Below are positions 1 to 9,100 of a stretch of DNA of 64,000 nt, one piece after another. This stretch comes from Devriesea agamarum (GTDB lineage Bacteria; Actinomycetota; Actinomycetes; Actinomycetales; Dermabacteraceae), in the NCBI RefSeq assembly GCF_900070355.1, contig NZ_LN849456.1, positions 124,001 to 188,000 of the forward strand. The letters run 5' to 3'. Position 1 is the stretch's first letter. Every line of letters begins with the position of its first letter. Below the pieces are notes generated by a model. The model worked only from the letters and a program-made list of their open reading frames with translations, made no database searches and was not told where the DNA came from. The position numbers were made by a program, and so were the translations under genes.

Positions 1-609
1 CATGCGCCTTCTGACGCGCCGACCCTCGTACGGGTGCACTCCGAATGCCTCACCGGGGAGGCATTCGGGTCGCTTCGCTGCGAATGCGGCCCCCAATTGG
101 ACGAATCGTTGCACTTGGTTGCTCGTCGCGGGGGTGTCGTGGTGTACCTGCGCGGTCATGAAGGACGGGGGATTGGATTACTGGAGAAAGTCGCCGCCTA
201 TGCCCTTCAAGATCGGGGGTTTGACACCCTGCACGCCAACCTAGAACGGGGATGGGATGGAGATTTGCGCGAGTACGGGGCAGCCGCCGGTATCCTCACG
301 GACCTGGGATATCACCGGGTCGAGCTGTTGACCAATAACCCCGCCAAGGCGAAGGCACTCGCGGATCACGGGATTGATGTGGTGCGCACGATCCGGTTGC
401 TGGTTGGTCATGCCCCGCAGAACGCTCGGTATTTGCGGACCAAGGCCGAAAAAATGGGGCACCTGATTGCGTTGGACGGGGCGGGCAGTTTTAGTGGCAT
501 AAGTAGTGACGGCGAGATCTCTGATCGCACCGACATGGCTGATCGTCACGAGATGTGTCATCGCGATGAGACAACTGATGACACCGGTGAGTATCGGGCA
601 CACCCATAA
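1..609 (+). CDS. ribA: GTP cyclohydrolase II domain (RibA, probably the C-terminal half of RibBA), 5' truncated by the window
   Basis: Catalyses the first step of riboflavin synthesis, opening GTP to a pyrimidine with release of formate. The frame is open from base 1, so the start lies outside the window. The zinc-binding region is visible near the start (HSECLTG, then FGSLRCECG, with three cysteines), followed by the GTP-binding stretch GHEGRGIG and the [12 protein letters not shown] segment typical of the family. Actinobacteria usually fuse this domain to DHBP synthase, and that half would lie upstream. The last 45 or so residues after [10 protein letters not shown] are a variable tail. The stop is 19 bases before ribH, so the two are very likely one operon. 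Confidence 0.93.
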   Translation, partial: HAPSDAPTLVRVHSECLTGEAFGSLRCECGPQLDESLHLVARRGGVVVYLRGHEGRGIGLLEKVAAYALQDRGFDTLHANLERGWDGDLREYGAAAGILTDLGYHRVELLTNNPAKAKALADHGIDVVRTIRLLVGHAPQNARYLRTKAEKMGHLIALDGAGSFSGISSDGEISDRTDMADRHEMCHRDETTDDTGEYRAHP

Positions 610-628
610 AAGAAAGGACGACGCTGCC

Positions 629-1099
629 ATGAGCAAAATTGGTCTGCCGACATTAGAGGTCGATGCCTCCGGGATGAGGGTCGTGATTGTCGCTGCGAGC
701 TGGCACGAGACGATTATGAACGGCTTGATTAACGGGGCCTTACGCGCTCTTCATGATGCAAATGTTCACACGGTTGACCTGGTGCGAGTGCCCGGTTCCT
801 GTGAGCTTCCCGTTGCCGCGCTGCATGCGACTGCTGTTGCTGACGCGGTGGTCGCATTGGGGGTGGTCATCCGTGGTGGGACGCCACACTTTGAGTATGT
901 CTGCCAGGCGGCAACGCACGGCCTTACCGAGGTTGCGTTGCGCACTGGGGTGCCCGTCGGGTTTGGGGTGCTGACCTGCGATACCGAGCAGCAGGCCTTA
1001 GATCGGGCTGGGTTACCGGGTTCTTCCGAGGACAAAGGATTTGAGGCAGCCGAGGCAGCCGTAGCGACGGTGGGTGCGCTGCGAACCTTGCGGGCTTAA
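629..1099 (+). CDS. ribH: 6,7-dimethyl-8-ribityllumazine synthase
   Basis: Condenses the ribityl-aminopyrimidine with 3,4-dihydroxy-2-butanone 4-phosphate to give lumazine, the penultimate step of riboflavin synthesis, usually as a 60-mer or pentamer shell. The 156-residue length is normal. Visible family motifs are [15 protein letters not shown] near residues 25-40, VPGSCELP, the [14 protein letters not shown] substrate loop and [11 protein letters not shown]. The ATG at 629 is chosen because it follows a clear AAAGGACG ribosome-binding site; a longer frame upstream would overlap ribA and adds nothing similar to the family. It is the last gene of the rib operon here and faces the TetR gene tail to tail. 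Confidence 0.95.
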   Translation: MSKIGLPTLEVDASGMRVVIVAASWHETIMNGLINGALRALHDANVHTVDLVRVPGSCELPVAALHATAVADAVVALGVVIRGGTPHFEYVCQAATHGLTEVALRTGVPVGFGVLTCDTEQQALDRAGLPGSSEDKGFEAAEAAVATVGALRTLRA

Positions 1100-1164
1100 G
1101 CTGCCCGGCTCAGGGTGCCTGTGCGGACTGCCGATGTCTCGCCCCAGGGCGTCGACTGGAATCG

Positions 1165-1827
1165 TCAGCGGGACGAGCTTTCGGGCGGAAGGTTGCCTGT
1201 GAGCGCTAGAGAGGTGTCCAGTCCGGTCACGATGAGGCGGAGAATCGAGGTGAAATCGCCGGTGTGTGGTGAGGCGGACGTGAGTGCGCGCTCGGGGGTG
1301 ATGTTGCTCGCTACCCCCAGAACGCCCAGGGTCTCGGCCTGAATGCGCTGCTGTTCGTGGAAGGTGTATCCGATGACGAAGTGTGTAATGGCTTCGGCGG
1401 CGGTCAGGGCGAGGTTGTTGGAGGTCGCGCAGTGATGGGCGGCGGCGATCAATTTGGGGTGAAGTGGCGGCGGGATCAGACCGAGCGCCAATGAGCTTGA
1501 GACTAGTTCGGCGCCGTCACGGTAGGCCAGGAGTCGATCTCGTAAGCAGATCCCGAGTCTCAATGCTTCTTCTTGGATCGTCGGGCAGGTGGAGTTGTCG
1601 TCGGTGAGGGGGGCGAGGATACGGGCACTGACCGCAGCGAGGAGCGCCTGTTTGCTGTCGAAGTGCCAGTACAGGGCGCTGGGTCTGATCCCGAGGGTGT
1701 CGCCGAGTCGGCGCATGGTGAGGTTGGGCAGGCCTTGGGTGTCCAGGATGGTGAGGGCGGCGTCTACGACGTCGTCGCGTGAGCGACGAGGTTGAGGGTC
1801 CTTTGGGTTTGCCGACCGTACCATCAT
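1165..1827 (-). CDS. bioQ: TetR-family regulator, likely a BioQ-type biotin repressor
   Basis: A 220-residue TetR protein. Residues about 15-60 form the HTH (VVDAALTILDTQG, then RRLGDTLGIRPSALYWHF), and the remainder is a helical effector domain. It is transcribed divergently from bioY with only 65 bp between the start codons. That gap contains two perfect TGAAC-N3-GTTCA palindromes at 1842-1869. From memory, BioQ of Corynebacterium and Mycobacterium is a TetR regulator with a 13-bp TGAAC-N3-GTTAC type operator controlling biotin genes, so the assignment rests on context plus operator. The start is one of two consecutive ATGs (1827 or 1824). Autoregulation is likely because the operators also lie just upstream of its own start. 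Whether biotin or biotinyl-AMP is the ligand cannot be read from sequence. Confidence 0.75.
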   Translation of the reverse strand: MMVRSANPKDPQPRRSRDDVVDAALTILDTQGLPNLTMRRLGDTLGIRPSALYWHFDSKQALLAAVSARILAPLTDDNSTCPTIQEEALRLGICLRDRLLAYRDGAELVSSSLALGLIPPPLHPKLIAAAHHCATSNNLALTAAEAITHFVIGYTFHEQQRIQAETLGVLGVASNITPERALTSASPHTGDFTSILRLIVTGLDTSLALTGNLPPESSSR

Positions 1828-1841
1828 GCCGTTACCCTACC

Positions 1842-1869
1842 TGAACATCGTTCACCTGAACGGTGTTCA
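1842..1869. promoter_or_regulatory. Tandem palindromic operators, predicted BioQ sites
   Basis: Two perfect 13-bp inverted repeats stand 15 bp apart, centre to centre: TGAACATCGTTCA (1842-1854) and TGAACGGTGTTCA (1857-1869). Both read TGAAC-N3-GTTCA. They lie between the divergent tetR and bioY start codons, 23 bp before the bioY ATG, where a bound repressor would block both promoters. The arms match the BioQ consensus as I remember it (TGAAC-N3-GTTAC). Confidence 0.8.
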
Positions 1870-1892
1870 GGAAAGCTATATGAGGGGACACA

Positions 1893-2513
1893 ATGCGAGT
1901 TCGAGCGAATTGGCGACAGCTGGACGCAACGGATATGGCCCGGGTAGCCGTCTTCGCGGGAATCGTCGCCGCGCTCGGGTTACCGGGATCATTCACGGTA
2001 TTCGGGGGTGTCCCCATCACAGCGCAAACCCTTGGCGTCATGCTTGCGGGCGCCATCTTGGGCCCCTGGCTCGGCGCGCTATCCCTGACCGTCTTTATGG
2101 CGCTAGTCGCCGTGGGCCTACCTCTGCTCGCTGGCGGACGCGGAGGAGCCGGAGTGTTCATCGGCCCTTCGGGCGGATACTGCCTCGGGTTCATTCTTGG
2201 GGCCCTCGTGATCGGAGCCATCGTCCACGCCGGCGGACGTAAACCCGTCTGGTGGCGCACCCTGATCGCGATGCTGGTCGGCGGTATTGCTGTGATTTAC
2301 GCGTGCGGAATACCGGTGCAAAGCGCTGTAACCCAGCTGCCGCTGACCCAAACGATGCTTGCCAGCACCGCCTTCCTGCCCGGTGACCTCACCAAAGCCG
2401 TGATCGCAGTCCTCGTGGTTGGCACCCTGACGCAGGCCTACCCGCGCGCATTCCGGCGGACCTGGGCCTCCCGGGCGCCTGAACCGGCTCAGGCTGCTGA
2501 GCCTGTCTCATGA
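1893..2513 (+). CDS. bioY: Biotin-specific S component of an ECF transporter (BioY)
   Basis: Membrane protein that binds biotin with high affinity and hands it to the energising module BioMN. It has 206 residues and about six hydrophobic segments, and it carries the family signatures GVPITAQTLGVMLAGAILGP near residue 45 and GPSGGYCLGFILGA near residue 90. The ATG at 1893 follows GAGGGGAC. The gene begins an operon with the AMP-ligase (4-bp overlap), thiolase, bioM and bioN, so a complete BioMNY transporter is encoded here. Repression through the two upstream palindromes is expected. The C-terminal 20 residues after the last membrane segment are Pro/Ala-rich and variable. Confidence 0.93.
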   Translation: MRVRANWRQLDATDMARVAVFAGIVAALGLPGSFTVFGGVPITAQTLGVMLAGAILGPWLGALSLTVFMALVAVGLPLLAGGRGGAGVFIGPSGGYCLGFILGALVIGAIVHAGGRKPVWWRTLIAMLVGGIAVIYACGIPVQSAVTQLPLTQTMLASTAFLPGDLTKAVIAVLVVGTLTQAYPRAFRRTWASRAPEPAQAAEPVS

Positions 2514-3619
2514 CCAGAATCATTCCGCTGAACCCGCCCGCCACTGAACCCCTGACGGATCTCCTACAGAGGATTCAGGCGATTCGCAGCGCGGGCGATA
2601 TCCCCCTGGTCGGCGATACACGATGGCCGAAAGCCCAGTGGGAAGCCATCCAAAAACTTGCCGAGAGCGCGGAGCTGCCTCCCAATGCAGCCTGGGCGAC
2701 CCTCACCTCCGGCAGCAGCGGCTTTCCCAGAATTGTGATCCGCACCGACGCATCCTGGACCGACTCCTTCCCGCTGGTGTCCTCCCTGCTCGAGGCACGT
2801 GCTGAAGACCGGATCATCTGCCCAGCGCCGCCGTCATCATCCCTCACCCTGTTTTCACTCGCGCATGCTTTAGACGGGTCTGGGCCGCAACCCGTATCGT
2901 TCTCCAACCTCACACGAGCCGCCTGTTTCCACGGCACCCCTCAAGGGCTAAGGGCACTGCTCAAAACCCCAGAGCCCCTCAGCGTGCACACTGCATTCGT
3001 CGGCGGATCCCACCTGGATCCCGACCTGCGTGACGAAGCCTTGGCGCGAAATATCAAGGTGATCAGCTATTACGGAGCAGCTGAGCTGTCACTCGTCGCC
3101 TACGACGACGGAACGGGAATGCGTCCATGCCCGGACGTCGATCTTGAGATCCGCGATGGGCAGGTGTGGGTGCGATCCCCATACATCGCGCTCGGCTACC
3201 TCGGGGAACCCGGGCCTTTGCGCATCGACGGGGAGTGGGCGAGCGTGGGTGATATCGGCGAGCTCAACGACGGCGTGCTGACTCTGCGCGGACGATCAGA
3301 CGGCGCCATTATCACTGCCTCCGCCACAGTGATTCCAGAAGAGGTTGAAACCGCGTTGCGCTCACTTCCCGGCATCGACGATGCGGTGGTCATCGGTTAC
3401 CCGGTTCCACTGGTGGGGGAACTTGTGAGCGCTCTGATTGAGCCCGCAGACATTGATCTGGACCAGGTGCGCGCAGCGTCCCGCCCTATCCTCGCCCCGG
3501 CGAGCCGCCCTCGGATCTGGCAAGCCGGAACAATTCCACGCACCGCCGCAGGCAAACCCGCACGGGCGCAGGCACTGCATCAGATACGTGCGAAACAGGA
3601 GAAACGCGGTGGCCAATAG
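2510..3619 (+). CDS. AMP-forming acyl-CoA ligase-like protein, YhfT-like position in a biotin operon
   Basis: Member of the adenylate-forming (ANL) superfamily. Visible core motifs are the phosphate loop TSGSSGFPR (Arg where Lys is common), YGAAEL (A5-like), SVGDIGEL followed by GRSDGAI (A7/A8 region), and PRTAAGKPAR with the C-terminal catalytic Lys. At 369 residues it is shorter than standard acyl-CoA ligases (about 500) and lacks most of the N-terminal subdomain, in the manner of MenE-like enzymes. It lies between bioY and a thiolase. From memory, B. subtilis yhfU(bioY)-yhfT-yhfS has the same trio (BioY, acyl-CoA ligase, thiolase). An acyl or pimeloyl precursor of biotin is a plausible substrate, but this is inference only. 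Confidence 0.8.
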   Translation: MTRIIPLNPPATEPLTDLLQRIQAIRSAGDIPLVGDTRWPKAQWEAIQKLAESAELPPNAAWATLTSGSSGFPRIVIRTDASWTDSFPLVSSLLEARAEDRIICPAPPSSSLTLFSLAHALDGSGPQPVSFSNLTRAACFHGTPQGLRALLKTPEPLSVHTAFVGGSHLDPDLRDEALARNIKVISYYGAAELSLVAYDDGTGMRPCPDVDLEIRDGQVWVRSPYIALGYLGEPGPLRIDGEWASVGDIGELNDGVLTLRGRSDGAIITASATVIPEEVETALRSLPGIDDAVVIGYPVPLVGELVSALIEPADIDLDQVRAASRPILAPASRPRIWQAGTIPRTAAGKPARAQALHQIRAKQEKRGGQ

Positions 3620-4754
3620 CCCGTGCACATCACAGAGCCCGGTGATCGTCGCCGCTCGGCGCACGCCCATTGCCACCCGGGGGCGTGCCCTCGCGGATCG
3701 CCACCTCGAAGACCTTGCTGCGCCGGTGATCCGGGCAGGGCTCACGGACGCAACCAGCGCACTCAATACCCATCCTGATGTAGCCGACGTCATTCTCGGA
3801 AACTGCATGGGGCCGGGTGGAAATCCGGGCCGGATAGCAGCCCTCGCCGCTGGACTAGGAAAGCAGGTTCCCGGTGCCACCATCGACCGGCAATGCGGGA
3901 GCGGACTTGCCGCCATCATTCACGCCGGTATGGCAATCACCGCAGGAGATACACGCGCGTACATCGCAGGTGGAGTGGAAAGCGCATCCACGGCTCCGAT
4001 CCGATCTATGCATGGAGTGCCCTACAACCAGGCTCCATTCGTTCCCGCAGGCTGGGAGGATCCGGGCATGATCGAGGCTGCCGATGCGCTTGCTCGCGCA
4101 GACCAGATTGACCGGTCACGGCAAGAACAACACAGCCTTCGCAGCTGTCAGCGGGCCCGGACAGCGCAAAAACACCGGGTCTTTGACCAGGAGATTGTGC
4201 CAATCCACGCCGTGGATCGCGACGAGATTCCTGCTCGGCTCGATGCTGTTCTTGCGCGTCTGGCCCCAATCAACCCGGGTGGAAGTGTGACGGCCGCGAC
4301 AGCGACCCGCATCAGTGACGGAGCGACTGCGGTTGTACTTGTCCCGGAGGAGTGTGCGCGAGGCGTCGCCGGGTTGCGTTTGCGCAGCTGGGCGATTGTG
4401 GGGTGCGACCCCCGCCTGCCGGGCATTGGGGCTGCTCCCGCTGTTCAGGCCGCCGTCGCGAAGGCGGGGGTATCGCTATCGCAGATCGTCGCCTTTGAAA
4501 TCGTCGAAGCGTTCGCCGCGCAGTCGCTGGCGGTGTTGTCTCGATTAGGTCTTGCCGATGATGACCCTAGAGTCTGCTCTGACGGCGGCGCGCTCGCGCT
4601 CGGTCACCCCTGGGGAGCCAGCAGTGCGGTGAGCGTGGTCAGGCTTTTTAGCCGCTTGGTGCGGGCGGGCGCGCCTGCGGGCGCCTGCGGGGTCGCGGCA
4701 GCCTCTATTGCCGGAGGGATGGGAATAGCGGCGGTGATGGAGGTGGTGCGGTGA
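3609..4754 (+). CDS. Thiolase-family protein with altered active site, YhfS-like position in a biotin operon
   Basis: A 381-residue thiolase fold protein. The GTG at 3609 overlaps the ligase stop and gives an N-terminus beginning just before PVIVAARRTP, as in thiolases; longer frames upstream overlap the ligase. The acyl-carrying cysteine is present (DRQCGSGLAAI), as is the catalytic His (LGHPWGASSA). The usual NEAFA asparagine is replaced (EIVEAFA), and the C-terminal catalytic cysteine of CxGGGxG is replaced by Ser (ASIAGGMG). These changes suggest that the reaction differs from simple biosynthetic or degradative thiolysis, or that the enzyme is impaired. It is translationally coupled to the ligase and to bioM. 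A role in making or salvaging a biotin precursor is inferred from the operon alone. Confidence 0.82.
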   Translation: MANSPCTSQSPVIVAARRTPIATRGRALADRHLEDLAAPVIRAGLTDATSALNTHPDVADVILGNCMGPGGNPGRIAALAAGLGKQVPGATIDRQCGSGLAAIIHAGMAITAGDTRAYIAGGVESASTAPIRSMHGVPYNQAPFVPAGWEDPGMIEAADALARADQIDRSRQEQHSLRSCQRARTAQKHRVFDQEIVPIHAVDRDEIPARLDAVLARLAPINPGGSVTAATATRISDGATAVVLVPEECARGVAGLRLRSWAIVGCDPRLPGIGAAPAVQAAVAKAGVSLSQIVAFEIVEAFAAQSLAVLSRLGLADDDPRVCSDGGALALGHPWGASSAVSVVRLFSRLVRAGAPAGACGVAAASIAGGMGIAAVMEVVR

Positions 4755-5503
4755 TGGACGTGCGCGGTGAAAAGATGACTACACCTACTCCAGTAACACC
4801 TGTTCTAGACCTGCACAATGTGGCAGTGCGTTTGGGAGACGTCGACGTCTTGCGGGATGTGTGCCTCCGCACCTGCGCGCGCACCATTGCCGTGATCGGT
4901 GACAACGGCTCAGGCAAATCCACCCTTGCCCGCCTGATTGGTGGGTTGATTCCGGCAACCGCAGGGCAGGTACGGGTCCTCGGGTTGGATCCGATTCGTC
5001 AATCCGCAGAGCTGAGGCGTCGGGTCGCCTTTCTCTTTAGCAACCCCGACGCCCAGATCGTGATGCCCACCGTGGCCGAAGACGTCGGGTTCTCCCTGCG
5101 CGGGAGGGGCATGTCTCGAGGTGAACGTTCCGAACGAGTCCAAGCAGCATTGCACCGATTTGGACTCGCTGACCTCGCCGATCGGAGCTCACACGACCTA
5201 TCCGGTGGTCAAAAACAACTCCTCGCTCTGTGCGGAGCCTTGGTGCGGGAGCCTCAGCTCGTGATTGCTGACGAACCCACTGCCTTTCTCGATGCCCGCA
5301 ACGCGCGCATGACCGCAGCGCATCTGCTCAACGACCACTCCTACCGGTTGCTTGTGGTCACCCACGATCTCATGCTGGCTCGTCGATGCGAGTACGCTCT
5401 GCTGATCGCTGACGGGCGTGTGGTCCTGACCGGCGAACCTAAACAGGTTATTGCCGCCTACGAAGAGAGCCTGAATGATTGCCCTCTACCGACCCGGTCA
5501 TAG
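4754..5503 (+). CDS. bioM: Energy-coupling ATPase of the biotin ECF transporter (BioM)
   Basis: ABC ATPase that powers BioY through BioN. Walker A is GDNGSGKSTL (about residue 54), the Q-loop region is FLFSNPDAQIV, the signature is LSGGQKQLLAL, Walker B is LVIADEPTAFLDA and the switch His is VVTHD. The Q-loop and signature are of the cobalt/EcfA type rather than an importer with a binding protein. The ATG at 4754 overlaps the thiolase stop in a TGATG; GTG at 4751 and ATG at 4775 are possible alternatives. The gene end overlaps bioN by 29 bases, indicating tight coupling. Confidence 0.9.
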   Translation: MDVRGEKMTTPTPVTPVLDLHNVAVRLGDVDVLRDVCLRTCARTIAVIGDNGSGKSTLARLIGGLIPATAGQVRVLGLDPIRQSAELRRRVAFLFSNPDAQIVMPTVAEDVGFSLRGRGMSRGERSERVQAALHRFGLADLADRSSHDLSGGQKQLLALCGALVREPQLVIADEPTAFLDARNARMTAAHLLNDHSYRLLVVTHDLMLARRCEYALLIADGRVVLTGEPKQVIAAYEESLNDCPLPTRS

Positions 5504-6077
5504 CTTGTGGCATCGTTTGCCAGCAGGCCTCAAAATGCTGGTGCTCGCAGCCCTAGTCATCGCAATATCGTTGGTTCCGCTGAGCTGGTCCTGGCCGGGC
5601 GTGCTCATTCCGGCGGCTGTGTGCCTGCTCTGCTATCTCGTGCCAGGGATCGGGGTGACACACCTGATGAGCCAGATGTGGGCGGCTCGGTGGATCATCG
5701 TGGTGACCCTGCTGACTCAGCTGATCTTTTTAGGGGTTTTGCCAGCGGTCATGAATACCGTGCGGGTGGCCGCGATGATCGCCATCGCCGCATTGCTGGC
5801 GCTGACCACAGACGTGACGGAGATGCTCGATGCGATAGAACACCGGTTAGCACCTCTAGCCCGGCTTGGAATTGATCCCGGGCGGATCGCGTTGCTGCTC
5901 ACCGTTACGATGACCACGCTTCCGGTTTTAGCGCGCACCGCCGCCCAAGTTCGCCAGGCACAGCGCGCTCGTGGGGCTCGTCCACGCCTGCGTTTATTTG
6001 TGGTGCCTTTCCTGGTGATGGCACTCAAATACGCCGACGAATTGGGGGAAGCACTGACTGCTCGGGGTATCCGCTGA
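5475..6077 (+). CDS. bioN: Transmembrane T component of the biotin ECF transporter (BioN)
   Basis: EcfT-type membrane scaffold joining BioM to BioY. It has 200 residues with about five hydrophobic segments. It carries the two short Ala-Arg-Gly motifs that contact the ATPase: QRARGARPR near residue 160 and ALTARGIR at the extreme C-terminus. It overlaps bioM by 29 bases and ends the operon. With bioY and bioM it completes a group I BioMNY transporter, so the AMP-ligase and thiolase are the only genes of the operon not explained by transport. Confidence 0.88.
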   Translation: MIALYRPGHSLWHRLPAGLKMLVLAALVIAISLVPLSWSWPGVLIPAAVCLLCYLVPGIGVTHLMSQMWAARWIIVVTLLTQLIFLGVLPAVMNTVRVAAMIAIAALLALTTDVTEMLDAIEHRLAPLARLGIDPGRIALLLTVTMTTLPVLARTAAQVRQAQRARGARPRLRLFVVPFLVMALKYADELGEALTARGIR

Positions 6078-6155
6078 CCTCACCGCCAGCCAGCTGTGGC
6101 AAGGCTGAAAACGATCCATATTGGGTTTCTTTAGCCTTCTGTGCACAATGGAGGG

Positions 6156-9100
6156 ATGAAAGAGCCTCAGCGTGGTGGCGAATCCGAACGCATTATGACC
6201 GTGTGGTCCATGTTGGAACTGTTTAGTCCTCAGCAGCTCCCCCAAAAGCCGTCTCGGACAAGGCGTGGTGACGAGCCGCGGGTGATTGACTGGACATCAA
6301 ATAATCCCCTGCCATGGGAGGAGCTGACGTCACCGCCGCCATCTCAATACGGTCCCAGCGTGTGGCAACACACCGTATATCTCGGGGTGTACGAACTAGC
6401 TGACACCTATGACTATCTGCACCGGGTCTTTAGAGATAATCGGGATGCCTATCGTGAACGCCCTGGTCAAGAAAGTGCGTGCGCAGGTCTGCTTCTCGAC
6501 GAACGCGGTTGCTACCTTTCAGGATCGGCGGTGCTCTCATCCGGACTGTGGGCGGTTGGCCGAATCGAAGACCCCGGGCCGGATGATCCGCGATGGGCAG
6601 AAGGCTTTACCGAGGCGGCACAACGTTTTGCCGAAGCCCTTGAAGAAAATGAAAACGCCCGCTGCGAGGAGCACGATGACACCGAGCTCATACCTCACGA
6701 TCAGTCCTCCCTTGAGAAACTTCTCAGCATTGCCCACGCCGCCGCAGGTATCCAGGGCATCCAGAAACTCGCAACGACGTCCATCCGCATTAAATCGACT
6801 CTCGTGCGAGAAAATCGCTCTGATGATGCCAAAAGTCTCGACTTCTTAAATAGCTTTTACCTCGACGATCTCGAGATGGTGCAGCGTGCGATGTCCGGGG
6901 GAGAGCGACCGGGATCCGCTTTAGCCGCCTACCTCACGCCAGAGGGAACCGTCGATATATCAGGGCGCGTGGACGTGCTACGCAGCCCCGAGGCGGTCGA
7001 TGACGGTGTTGTGCTCGATCGTCTCCCGTGGGGACGCTGGCCCGCGGAACTAAATGAACACTTGGCGCTGAGCCAACAGTTTGCCGTCAACCGCGCGGTG
7101 AACGATCTCGCCTCGACTCGCGGCATCATGGGCGTTAACGGCCCGCCCGGCACCGGAAAGACGACCATGCTGCGCGACATTCTCGCGGGGCTGGTGGTTG
7201 AGCGAGCGCGTAGGCTTTCTCGTTTGGATAAGGCTGAGTATGCATTTGTCGATGAGGGCGAAGAGGTTAAGTGGTTTTCGCCAGACGGCCCTCGCTGCAC
7301 AGTGCGGCCACTCAAACCGGAGTTCACCGGCTTCGAGATGGTGCTCGCCTCATCCAATAACGGAGCGGTAGAAAACGTGTCAGCTGAAATCCCGGTGCGA
7401 AAAGCTCTTGCTGAGAGATGGCGAAAAGACGCGGACTATTTCGCTGATATCGCCACGATGGCTTTGAGCCAAAATTCTAAAAGGCATGGGAATGACGACG
7501 AGGACGCTCAGGCATGGGGTCTTATCTCTGCCGTCTTAGGAAATAAAAGAAACCGCAGCGAATTCAGATCAGCTTTCTGGTTCGGTGGCCCTAAGCCGCG
7601 ATCTCACAACGGCGATACCCAAAAAATTGAAAGCCTGCAGGACCAGCTGAAAAAGTGGAAGGCTGATCCCAACTCACACATCTCCTGGGAGGAGGCCTGC
7701 GAGAGGTACCGCAAAGCGGAACAGCACGTGCAAGACCTCATCACTGAACGCTCTCATGCGGAAAAACGCCTGCGCGCTCTACCTCGCCTCATGCAACAAG
7801 CTGTTGCCCAGGATGCTGCGGTCACACTGGCGCGCGCGGATTTAGACGCGCTGACCGAGCAGCTCGATGCCCAAAAGCAGGTCGAGGCTGAGGCACGCGA
7901 GCATCTAAAACACGTGAAAAGTCGCTATGATCGACATAAGGCGACGAAACCCGGCATACTCGAGAACATCTTTAGCCTTGGGAAGGTGGGGCGCCAATGG
8001 CGCAGTGATCTCGCGGCCCGCACTGCCGAGCTGTGCCAGGCTGAAGATCACGCGGAAAAGCAGAGGCAGCAGCGCCAAGATCTTCAACGCTGCGTTCATC
8101 AGCAACACCGAATCTATGAGGCGGCGGAAGAAGAGCGTGAACGCATTGGAAAAGCCTTACACGATCTGCGCGTGCAGTGCGCGGCAGATAGAACCCGGTA
8201 TCGCGGTAGCTATCCCGGAGAACTGTCCGGACCGCAGCGAGAAATACGGGCTCCGTGGTTGGATGAGGAGCTCGACGAAGCTAGATCACAGCTGTTCTTC
8301 GCCGCCCTCGATTTGCATCGGGACTTCCTGGCTAATGCCGCATCAATCATGGTGGAGGGTTTGCGAGCCGCGGCTGACGTCCTCGTGGGCAAATATCCGC
8401 AGAACCTGGAGCCGGAGAAACTGCTCGCTGCATGGCAGCTCTTTTTCCTGGCGGTCCCGCTTGTCTCCACAACGTTCGCCTCGTTTAGCCGCATGTTTGG
8501 CCGTCTCGGAAAAGAAGCAATCGGGTGGCTTCTGATTGACGAGGCAGGGCAGGCCTCACCTCAGTGCGCTGTCGGCGCAATCTGGCGCGCTCAGCGCGTT
8601 GTCGCGGTCGGTGATCCGCTTCAGCTCCAACCGGTGGTGACGATCCCAAGCAAAGTTCAGCATGACATCGCCGCGACATACGGTGTAGCCCCACTCTGGC
8701 TCCCGCCGCGAGCGTCGGTGCAAACTCTCACGGATCGGGTCTCTCCGTTCGGAGCCACTCTTGATCACGACGGGGAATCGGTATGGGTTAGCTCACCGTT
8801 GAGAGTTCATCACCGCTGCGATGAGCCCATGTTCTCTTTGTGCAACGACATGGCCTACAGCGGCATGATGATCCGGCGAGCCTCTTTCACGCCTCATCCT
8901 CATCACGAGCATGAGGTTGTAAATGAGCCAGATCAACCAGCAAAACCTGAGCAGTCTGATAAAAAGAATGATTCTGAGCTCCCACGGAGCTATTGGCTCA
9001 ATGAACCGGAGAAAAGCCCGGGCTCTCACCTCCAAACTAATCAGGTGGATCGTTTAAAGGGGGCCCTTTCGTGGCTTGCAGGTGAAAAGGGTCTCGTTAA

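Noticed and set aside
1889-2513. Biotin or other riboswitch before bioY
   Set aside because: The leader is only about 20 bases after the operators, too short for a riboswitch; control is explained by the palindromes.
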